NCBI GenBank assembly: GCA_900548745.1
Contig: URLQ01000096.1
Span: forward strand, 1 to 11,251
Reading direction: 5' to 3'
Source: an uncultured Prevotella sp.
GTDB lineage: Bacteria > Bacteroidota > Bacteroidia > Bacteroidales > Bacteroidaceae
DNA: 11,251 bases
A model generated the notes under the pieces. The model did no database searches. It was not told where the DNA came from and saw nothing but the letters and a program-made list of their open reading frames with translations. Positions 5,942 through 11,251 of the stretch are shown here, in pieces. The position numbers and the translations under genes are program-made. Numbering within the stretch: the first letter of the stretch is position 1; the number at the start of each line of letters is the position of its first letter.

Positions 5942-5993
5942 TTAGTTGTTTTACTAAACATGATTTTATTATGAGAAAGCATAGAAAATTGTC

Positions 5994-6467
5994 TTACTTC
6001 AGTTGGTTGGGCATTACGGTTGCTTTCTTCAAGCTGTCGATTTTCACCGAGTCGCCCATTGCCACGGCTGGGCCGTTGTGCACCTTCGGCGATACTGTTG
6101 TTGCCACGTCATCATCTTCTTCATGGAAGGCGAACTGCGAAGCATTGCCCAACGTTAGGATTATAGCCACCATTGCCGCAGCCTTGAACAACGGCATGAG
6201 GCGTTGTCTGAACGGAACCACACGTGCCTTCACCTTTACCGGTTCGTCAATGAGTGCCTCCATCCTTGCATCGAAATCATCGCCGAGCACGTTTTCCTCC
6301 TTGTCGCTTGCCACGCAGTCAAACAGGCTCTTGTATTTTGCCAACTCCGCAGGAACGTCGTCCTGGGAGAAGAATGCCTTCAGAATTGCCTCCTCTTCGA
6401 GTGTTGTCTCGCAATTCCAGTAGCGTTCCATTAGCTGTTCGATGTATTTATAATCCATATTCTGCAT
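5994..6467 (-). CDS. Small one-helix membrane protein, putative anti-sigma factor
   Basis: This is a 157-residue protein of no firmly known function. The N-terminal part (1-85) is acidic and soluble, beginning MDYKYIEQLMERYWNCETTLEEEAIL, a pattern I associate with small proteins following ECF sigma genes in Bacteroides and Prevotella. A hydrophobic segment at about 91-113 (MPLFKAAAMVAIILTLGNAS) follows a basic stretch, which fits one membrane helix with the N-terminus in the cytoplasm. The C-terminal 40 residues would then be periplasmic. This topology, the 20-bp overlap with the upstream sigma gene and the shared transcript suggest an anti-sigma factor. No zinc (HxxxCxxC) anti-sigma motif is present and only two cysteines occur (Cys19, Cys51). 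Start may be Met1 (6467) or Met4 (6458); both overlap the sigma gene. Function is inferred mainly from context. Confidence 0.8.
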   Translation of the reverse strand: MQNMDYKYIEQLMERYWNCETTLEEEAILKAFFSQDDVPAELAKYKSLFDCVASDKEENVLGDDFDARMEALIDEPVKVKARVVPFRQRLMPLFKAAAMVAIILTLGNASQFAFHEEDDDVATTVSPKVHNGPAVAMGDSVKIDSLKKATVMPNQLK

Positions 6468-6963
6468 TTTCGTTAAACTTTTGTTTTACCGCCTGCCTTG
6501 CTCTGTATATGTTCACCTTCACCTGTTCTTCCGTTATGGATAGCACTTGGGCGATGTCTTTATACGACTTTCCTTCAAAATCGCGGAGCTGCATACATGT
6601 TTTTTGTTTTTCCGGCAGACTGTCCACTATGCGTCTTACCATGTCTACCATGTCTTTCTGCTCTGCTCTTTCATCGGGTGTCGGCAGACTTGAGGCTTGC
6701 GGACCGTAGTCCTCTTGGTCGAGCGACTCATCCTGGCGTGACATTTTCTTTGTCTTGTCCAGTGCAAGGCGTCGGCATATCGTCAGGCTGAATGCCTCTA
6801 TCGACTCTACGTCCTGCAAGGTGTCGCGGCGGTCCCATATCTTCATCATCGTATCCTGGACGACATCTTCTGCTTCCTCCCTATTCATTGTGATACGGAG
6901 CGCAAGCCGATAGAGCACGTTTTTCAACGGCAAGACATCGTTTCGGAAACTGATTTTTCTCAT
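6448..6963 (-). CDS. ECF-type RNA polymerase sigma factor (sigma-70 family)
   Basis: The 171-residue protein is a minimal two-domain group IV sigma factor. Region 2 spans about 10-75, with the core-binding and -10-recognition helix EEAEDVVQDTMMKIWDRRD at 29-47 and the ICRRLALDK end at 62-70. An acidic, Pro/Ser-rich linker runs from about 75 to 105. Region 4 spans about 107-165, with SLPEKQKTCMQLRDFEGKSYKDIAQVL and the helix-turn-helix TEEQVKVNIYRARQAVKQKF that reads the -35 element. It overlaps the downstream membrane protein by 20 bp, a layout expected for translational coupling of sigma and anti-sigma. A sigma-E-like promoter (6978-7005) lies just upstream. No SusC/SusD/FecR genes are adjacent, so it is not an obvious polysaccharide-locus sigma. 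Regulon and signal are unknown. Confidence 0.93.
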   Translation of the reverse strand: MRKISFRNDVLPLKNVLYRLALRITMNREEAEDVVQDTMMKIWDRRDTLQDVESIEAFSLTICRRLALDKTKKMSRQDESLDQEDYGPQASSLPTPDERAEQKDMVDMVRRIVDSLPEKQKTCMQLRDFEGKSYKDIAQVLSITEEQVKVNIYRARQAVKQKFNENAEYGL

Positions 6964-6977
6964 TTGCCTCTATTATA

Positions 6978-7005
6978 TTAGACGATTCAGTTATGGATAA
7001 GTTAC
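6978..7005 (-). promoter_or_regulatory. Sigma-E/ECF-type promoter upstream of the sigma gene
   Basis: On the minus strand GTAACTT (7005-6999), a 15-base spacer and GTCTAA (6983-6978) resemble the ggAACTT-N15-gTCtaA pattern of E. coli sigma-E promoters, and contain the AAC and CGTC cores typical of many ECF promoters. No TAnnTTTG box is found in this spacer. The predicted transcript start near 6971 leaves only about 8 bases before the ATG at 6963, so the mRNA would be nearly leaderless. Autoregulation by the encoded sigma factor is the natural inference. Confidence 0.5.
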
Positions 7006-7044
7006 AAAACGCAGGAGTTTTCCTATGCTTTTAACGTTTTTTTG

Positions 7045-7818
7045 TTATTCAATCATTGTACCGCACCTCACCTCGAGGTCGGTGTCTTTAGTTATTGCTA
7101 CTCTTTTTACGCCTGCCTTTATAGCAGCAAAGGCGTTTTCGAGCTTTGGCAACATGCCACCGGCGATGGTACCGTCGGCTACGTATTTCTCAAATTTCTC
7201 TTTGTCAAGACATCTTATTACGCTGCCTTCATCATCGGAATCGGCAAGCACTCCTGCCTTCTCGAAGGCATAGACGAGTGTCACATCGTAGTATGCCGAC
7301 AGTGCCTTTGCCGTTTCGGAAGCGATGGTGTCGGCATTCGTGTTCAGGATATTGCCCTTGCCATCGTGGGTCAGCGGTGCCATAACGGGCACTACGCCGC
7401 TTTCTATCAGGTCGGCAAGGCGGCTGCCGTCTACCGTGTCAACATCTCCGACGAAGCCATAGTCCACGTCTTTCACCTCTCTCTTATGTGAGCGGACCAC
7501 ATCCATGTCGGCTCCTGTCAGTCCGAGGGCATTCCCGCCCCTTGTCTGAAGCTGCGCCACGATGTTCTTGTTTACGAGTCCGCCATACACCATTGTCACC
7601 ACACGCAACATCTCCGCATCGGTAACACGGCGGCCGTTTACCATACGGCTATCTATTCCGAGGGCGGCGGCTATCTTGGTGGCGCTTCTTCCGCCACCGT
7701 GTACGAGCAGCTTTCTGCCTTCTATCTTGCAGAAGTTGTCAAGTAATTCAGAAAGACGGCTACTGTCTTCTACAACAGCGCCGCCTACTTTTACTACAGT
7801 TATGCAGTTTTTCTCCAT
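7045..7818 (-). CDS. argB: N-acetylglutamate (or N-succinylglutamate) kinase
   Basis: This 257-residue amino-acid kinase phosphorylates the gamma-carboxylate of an N-acylated glutamate, the committed step of ornithine/arginine synthesis. Marks are VVKVGGAVVE at 8-17 (phosphate-binding Lys10 and glycines), VHGGG at 39-43, NGRRVTDAEML at 61-71 with the substrate Arg, NTNADTIAS at 159-167, and GGMLPKLENA at 220-229 with the catalytic Lys225. Length is that of the compact arginine-insensitive type: there is no N-terminal helix extension of the kind that links hexameric, arginine-inhibited enzymes. Bacteroides fragilis uses succinylated intermediates, so the true substrate may be N-succinylglutamate. 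It is the last gene of the leftward operon, six bases after speA. No strong terminator follows, so read-through into the sigma gene is possible. Confidence 0.95.
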   Translation of the reverse strand: MEKNCITVVKVGGAVVEDSSRLSELLDNFCKIEGRKLLVHGGGRSATKIAAALGIDSRMVNGRRVTDAEMLRVVTMVYGGLVNKNIVAQLQTRGGNALGLTGADMDVVRSHKREVKDVDYGFVGDVDTVDGSRLADLIESGVVPVMAPLTHDGKGNILNTNADTIASETAKALSAYYDVTLVYAFEKAGVLADSDDEGSVIRCLDKEKFEKYVADGTIAGGMLPKLENAFAAIKAGVKRVAITKDTDLEVRCGTMIE

Positions 7819-7824
7819 TTACTT

Positions 7825-9717
7825 TTATTCCAAATATGTATATCCGTAGAGTCCTGAACGATAATTTGAAAGGAACTCTTTTCCCTCTTCGAGCGATATT
7901 TTGCCTGCTTTCACACTCTTCGTCACCCATATCTCAAGCTGGCGGACGAGTTTCTTAGGGTTATACTGCACATAGCTCAGCACTTCTTCTACAGTCTCTC
8001 CGTCGAAGATCTGGTCTATGTTGTACTTGCCGTCCTTCACCGAGATGTGTACGGCATTGGTGTCGCCGAAGAGATTGTGCATATCGCCGAGTATCTCCTG
8101 ATATGCTCCCACGAGGAACACTCCGAGATAGTACGGGTCGTTTTTCTTTATTGTATGCACGGGCAGGATGTGAGACAGGTGGCGGTTGGTGACGAAGTTT
8201 GCTATCTTGCCGTCGCTGTCGCAGGTGATGTCCTGTATCGTGGCGCTGCGTGTCGGTCTTTCATCAAGGCGCTGCAGCGGCACTATAGGGAAGAGCTGGT
8301 CTATAGCCCAACTGTCTGGCAGCGACTGGAAGAGCGAGAAGTTGCAGAAGTATTTGTCGGCAAGCAGCTTGTCGAGTCCTTTCAGCTCTTCGGGCAGATG
8401 CTTCATGCTCTTTGCCATGCTGTTCACTTCGCGGCATACGCTCCAGTACATCCTTTCTATCTCGGCACGCGTCTGTAGGTCTACCATTCCGTGGCTGAAC
8501 AGGTCGAGAGCCTCCTCGCGGATTTGCTCGGCATCGTGCCAGTCCTCCATCATTGTGCGCGGATTGAGGTTGTCCCATATCTCATAGAGGTCTTTCACAA
8601 GTTTGTGCGACTCTGGAGTTGGTTCGTATTCCTCGTTCATCTCCGGCAGGGAGGCTGTCTCCAACACGTCGATTACGAGTACGGAGTGGTGTGCCGACAA
8701 TGAACGTCCGCCTTCCGTTATCAGGTTCGGATGCTTTATTCCGTTGGCGTTGGCAGCCTCGATAAAGGTGTATAGACAGTCGTTGACATACTCCTGTATG
8801 GAATAGTTCACGCTGCTCTCGCTGTTTGAGGAACGTGTGCCGTCGTAATCTACGCCGAGTCCGCCGCCGCAGTCTACAAACTCCACGTCGTAGCCCATCT
8901 TGTGCATCTGTATATAGAACTGTGATGCTTCGCGCAGGGCTGTCTGTATGCGGCGTATCTTGGTTATCTGGCTACCGATATGGAAGTGGATTAGCTTAAG
9001 GCAGTCCTTCATTCCCTTGCTTTCAAGTATTTCGAGGGCTGCAAGAAGCTCTGAGCTTGTAAGTCCGAACTTACTTGCATCGCCACCGCTTTCTTCCCAT
9101 TTTCCGCTGCCTGAGGAGGCGAGCTTTATCCTTACACCGAGGTTTGGCCTTACGCCGAGCTTCTTGGCTATGCGGGCAATGATGTCGAGTTCGTTGAGCT
9201 TCTCCACCACGATGAATATTCTCTTGCCCATCTTCTGTGCAAGCAGGGCGAGCTCTATGTAGCTTTGGTCTTTGTATCCATTGCAGATTATCAGGGAGTC
9301 GCTCTGGCACTGTACGGCTATCACGGCATGCAGCTCTGGCTTTGAGCCTGCCTCCAGACCGAGGTTGAACTTGCGTCCGTGGCTTATGATTTCCTCTACC
9401 ACAGGCTGCATCTGGTTTACCTTGATGGGATAGATGATAAAGCTTTCGCCCTTGTAGTCATACTCCTTGGCTGCTTTCTCGAAGCAGCTTGACGTCTTCT
9501 CGATACGGTTGTCGAGGATATCCGGAAAGCGCAGCAATACTGGAGGGGTTATGTCGCGGAGGGCGAGCTCGTCCATTATGTCACGGATGTCTATCTGGGT
9601 ATTGTCCTTGCAGGGCGTCACATATACGTCGCCCTTGTCGTTGATACCGAAGTAGGATGTTCCCCATCCTCCCATATTGTATAACTCCTTGGAGTCTTCA
9701 ATGGTCCATTTCTTCAT
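7825..9717 (-). CDS. speA: Biosynthetic arginine decarboxylase (PLP, fold III)
   Basis: The 630-residue enzyme converts arginine to agmatine and CO2, opening the agmatine route to putrescine and spermidine. It is a long-form alanine-racemase-fold decarboxylase. The PLP Schiff-base lysine is Lys99 in YPIKVNQ, with GLEAGSKPEL at 120-129, HFHIGSQ at 244-250, the phosphate-binding GGGLGVDYDG at 284-293, TEGGRS at 334-339, and the partner-subunit cysteine Cys499 in ITCDSDG. The first 20 residues (MKKWTIEDSKELYNMGGWGT) are the usual opening, which supports this start. Length matches SpeA (about 630-660). No signal peptide is present. It lies between aroK (57-bp gap, no clear promoter) and argB (6-bp gap), so it is probably cotranscribed with both. 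Confidence 0.97.
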   Translation of the reverse strand: MKKWTIEDSKELYNMGGWGTSYFGINDKGDVYVTPCKDNTQIDIRDIMDELALRDITPPVLLRFPDILDNRIEKTSSCFEKAAKEYDYKGESFIIYPIKVNQMQPVVEEIISHGRKFNLGLEAGSKPELHAVIAVQCQSDSLIICNGYKDQSYIELALLAQKMGKRIFIVVEKLNELDIIARIAKKLGVRPNLGVRIKLASSGSGKWEESGGDASKFGLTSSELLAALEILESKGMKDCLKLIHFHIGSQITKIRRIQTALREASQFYIQMHKMGYDVEFVDCGGGLGVDYDGTRSSNSESSVNYSIQEYVNDCLYTFIEAANANGIKHPNLITEGGRSLSAHHSVLVIDVLETASLPEMNEEYEPTPESHKLVKDLYEIWDNLNPRTMMEDWHDAEQIREEALDLFSHGMVDLQTRAEIERMYWSVCREVNSMAKSMKHLPEELKGLDKLLADKYFCNFSLFQSLPDSWAIDQLFPIVPLQRLDERPTRSATIQDITCDSDGKIANFVTNRHLSHILPVHTIKKNDPYYLGVFLVGAYQEILGDMHNLFGDTNAVHISVKDGKYNIDQIFDGETVEEVLSYVQYNPKKLVRQLEIWVTKSVKAGKISLEEGKEFLSNYRSGLYGYTYLE

Positions 9718-9774
9718 TTCTTTGTTTTGTCGTTGTGGTAAATGTTGTAGGATTCCGCTGATGTCTGCTACCGA

Positions 9775-10296
9775 CTACAGCATTTCTTTTATATTCTTTA
9801 CAGAGGTCTGTATCTTGTCGTAACTGTCGAGGAGGTTCACGTCGAGCACGTGTTTTGCCTTCAGATAGTATGGCTCGCGCTGTGCAAGCTGCTCTTTGAC
9901 GAAGGCTTTCACCTCTTCGGGGGTCTTGTTCAGAAGCAGAGGGCGCACGGTCTTTCCCATCTTCAGATGGGCATAGAGGACCTCGGGGGTTGCCTTCAGA
10001 TATACGGTTTCGCCCTGCCGGTTAAGATAATCCATATTATCGAAGAAGCACGGGGTGCCGCCGCCACAGCTGAGCACGACGTTCTCGAACTCTGCCACTT
10101 CGTGCAGCATGTTGTGTTCCACCTTGCGGAAGCCTTCCTCGCCGCCTTCTTCAAAAATCTGCGCCACGGTGCGGTGCATGCGGCTGGTGATGTACCAGTC
10201 GAGGTCGTAGAACATCAGTCCGAGGTTGTCGGCAAGCTGTTTGCCCACGGTGGTCTTGCCTGCCCCCATATAGCCTATCAGGATTATTCTCTGCAT
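9775..10296 (-). CDS. aroK: Shikimate kinase
   Basis: This 173-residue P-loop kinase phosphorylates the 3-hydroxyl of shikimate with ATP, on the way to chorismate and aromatic amino acids. Walker A is GYMGAGKTT at 8-16. Shikimate contacts are Asp33 in DLDWYI, Arg57 in GFRKVE and the glycine triplet 78-80 in LSCGGGTP. The lid arginine Arg118 is in VRPLL, and Arg140 is in QREPYY. All are present, and length is typical. It starts six bases after the topA stop and is probably translated from the same mRNA. Confidence 0.96.
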   Translation of the reverse strand: MQRIILIGYMGAGKTTVGKQLADNLGLMFYDLDWYITSRMHRTVAQIFEEGGEEGFRKVEHNMLHEVAEFENVVLSCGGGTPCFFDNMDYLNRQGETVYLKATPEVLYAHLKMGKTVRPLLLNKTPEEVKAFVKEQLAQREPYYLKAKHVLDVNLLDSYDKIQTSVKNIKEML

Positions 10297-10302
10297 AGGC
10301 TG

Positions 10303-11251
10303 CTATTTCTTTACCGTATTGTTTATCACATTCATGCACTCCTCGTATGTCAGCTCTGCGGCACGCTCGTGCATTGCCTTCGGCAGACGGTAGTTCTTGC
10401 CGTCGTAGACGAGATACGGACCATACTTGCCTTTCATGACCTCGAGCTTGGAATCTTCGTCGAACTTCTTCAGATGACGCATGTTGTCCTCGATGCGGCG
10501 GCGTTCTATCAGCGCCACGGCGGTGGAGAGCTTTATCGTCATTGGGTCTTCGCCCTCTGGAAGCGACACGTATTTCTTGTTGTGGAGGATATACGGTCCG
10601 AAGCGGCCTGCTCCAATCACTACCGGCGAGCCTTCGAATTCGCCCACTGTGCGCGGCAGCTTGAACAGGTCGAGCGCCTCTTCGAGGGTTATCGTCTCCA
10701 TGCCCTTGTCTTTTGGCAGCTGTGCGAAGCTTGGTTTCTCCTTGTCTTCGGCTGAGCCTATCTGGATAACGGGACCGAAACGGCCTATCTTCACGAATAC
10801 CGGCTTGCCGCTCTTAGGGTCGGTGCCGAGCTGTCGCTCTCCGGCTTTGTGCTGCTGGCGACTGTTCATGGTCTGCTCCACGCTTGGCTCGAAATGCTTG
10901 TAGAAGTCTTTCAGCATGTCGGTCCACTGCTCTTTGCCCTCGGCGATGGAGTCGAACTCCTGCTCTACGTTGGCGGTAAAGTTATAGTCGAGCACCTCAG
11001 GGAAGTGCTGCAGTAGGAAGTCGTTGACCACCAGACCGATGTCGGTAGGCTGCAGCTTTCCCTTGTCGCTGCCGGCGGTCTCGGTCTTGGTAGTGTTTGT
11101 TATGGTGTTTCCCTTGAGGGTGTCTATCGTAAAGGCTCTGTCTTCGCCCTTCTTGTCGCCCTTCTGCACATAGCCGCGCTGCTGTATGGTGCTGATTGTA
11201 GGGGCATATGTTGACGGACGGCCGATGCCGAGTTCCTCCATCTTGTGTACA
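10303..11251 (-). CDS. topA: DNA topoisomerase I, C-terminal part (runs off the right edge)
   Basis: The visible part is about 315 C-terminal residues of a type IA topoisomerase, which relaxes negative supercoils. The frame stays open to the window edge; the first internal Met precedes the family hallmark EELGIGRPSTYAPTISTIQ, which lies after the active-site tyrosine region, so the gene continues to the right. The segment to about residue 135 (LQPTDIGLVVNDFL..., NFTANVEQEFDSIAEG) is the end of the catalytic core. Three C-terminal repeats follow, with GRFGP at 153-157 and 212-216 and GKYGP at 271-275, of the type called Toprim C-terminal repeat. The tail has no four-cysteine zinc fingers, unlike E. 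coli TopA; this is usual for Bacteroidota. It is the first visible gene of the operon with aroK, speA and argB. Confidence 0.96.
   Translation of the reverse strand, partial: VHKMEELGIGRPSTYAPTISTIQQRGYVQKGDKKGEDRAFTIDTLKGNTITNTTKTETAGSDKGKLQPTDIGLVVNDFLLQHFPEVLDYNFTANVEQEFDSIAEGKEQWTDMLKDFYKHFEPSVEQTMNSRQQHKAGERQLGTDPKSGKPVFVKIGRFGPVIQIGSAEDKEKPSFAQLPKDKGMETITLEEALDLFKLPRTVGEFEGSPVVIGAGRFGPYILHNKKYVSLPEGEDPMTIKLSTAVALIERRRIEDNMRHLKKFDEDSKLEVMKGKYGPYLVYDGKNYRLPKAMHERAAELTYEECMNVINNTVKK

Noticed and set aside
7006..7021. AAAAC/GTTTT dyad after argB as a terminator
   Set aside because: The stem is 5 bp, mostly A-T, lacks a following T-run on the minus strand and overlaps the ECF promoter region; a functional terminator is not supported.
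9850..10755. 301-codon + strand open frame opposite aroK and topA
   Set aside because: It crosses two well-supported genes in antisense and is rich in His/Cys/Leu as expected for a complement frame.

Overview
The window reads as a chromosomal stretch from a member of the Bacteroidota, most likely a Bacteroidales/Prevotella-type genome. The evidence is: several intergenic promoters fit the phylum-specific TAnnTTTG -7 element; start codons lack strong Shine-Dalgarno sequences; a GlsA/GlsB-type acyltransferase pair is present; an ECF sigma gene is followed by a small one-helix protein with a YWNCETTLEEE opening; and a tight topA-aroK-speA-argB run looks like Bacteroidales gene order. The genus is inferred, not proven. 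I see no insertion sequence, phage gene, CRISPR array, tRNA or rRNA. It is mostly ordinary core genome.

Layout from left to right. Positions 1-466 hold no convincing gene: a 22-bp tandem repeat sits at the left edge (1-62), then AT-rich DNA, then a strong hairpin terminator (401-454) for the leftward LOG-family gene (467-1000). That gene and the rightward dgt (dGTPase, 1091-2431) diverge from a 90-bp spacer whose two candidate promoters overlap around a 15-bp palindrome. dgt converges on a leftward gene pair, with two hairpins in the 77-bp gap (2432-2508). The leftward pair is a PlsC-like O-acyltransferase (3557-4381) followed by a GNAT N-acyltransferase (2509-3498). Together they resemble GlsA/GlsB, which make acylated glycine (glycine lipids) in Bacteroides.

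Next, still leftward, is an M16 zinc peptidase (4555-5784) with its own well-formed promoter. Then comes a two-gene unit of an ECF sigma factor (6448-6963) overlapping a putative membrane anti-sigma protein (5994-6467), preceded by a sequence very like a sigma-E class promoter, which suggests autoregulation.

The right third is a leftward housekeeping operon: topA (partial, runs off the right edge), aroK, speA and argB, with gaps of 6, 57 and 6 bp. It links DNA topology, chorismate synthesis, polyamine synthesis from arginine, and the committed kinase step of arginine synthesis. I see no clear terminator between argB and the sigma gene, so some read-through is possible.

The most interesting points are the sigma-E-like promoter in front of the ECF gene, the lipid acyltransferase pair with a non-canonical PlsC motif (HX5D, FPAG), the overlapping divergent promoters at LOG/dgt, and the edge repeat array. 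I did not find a clearly new multi-gene system.
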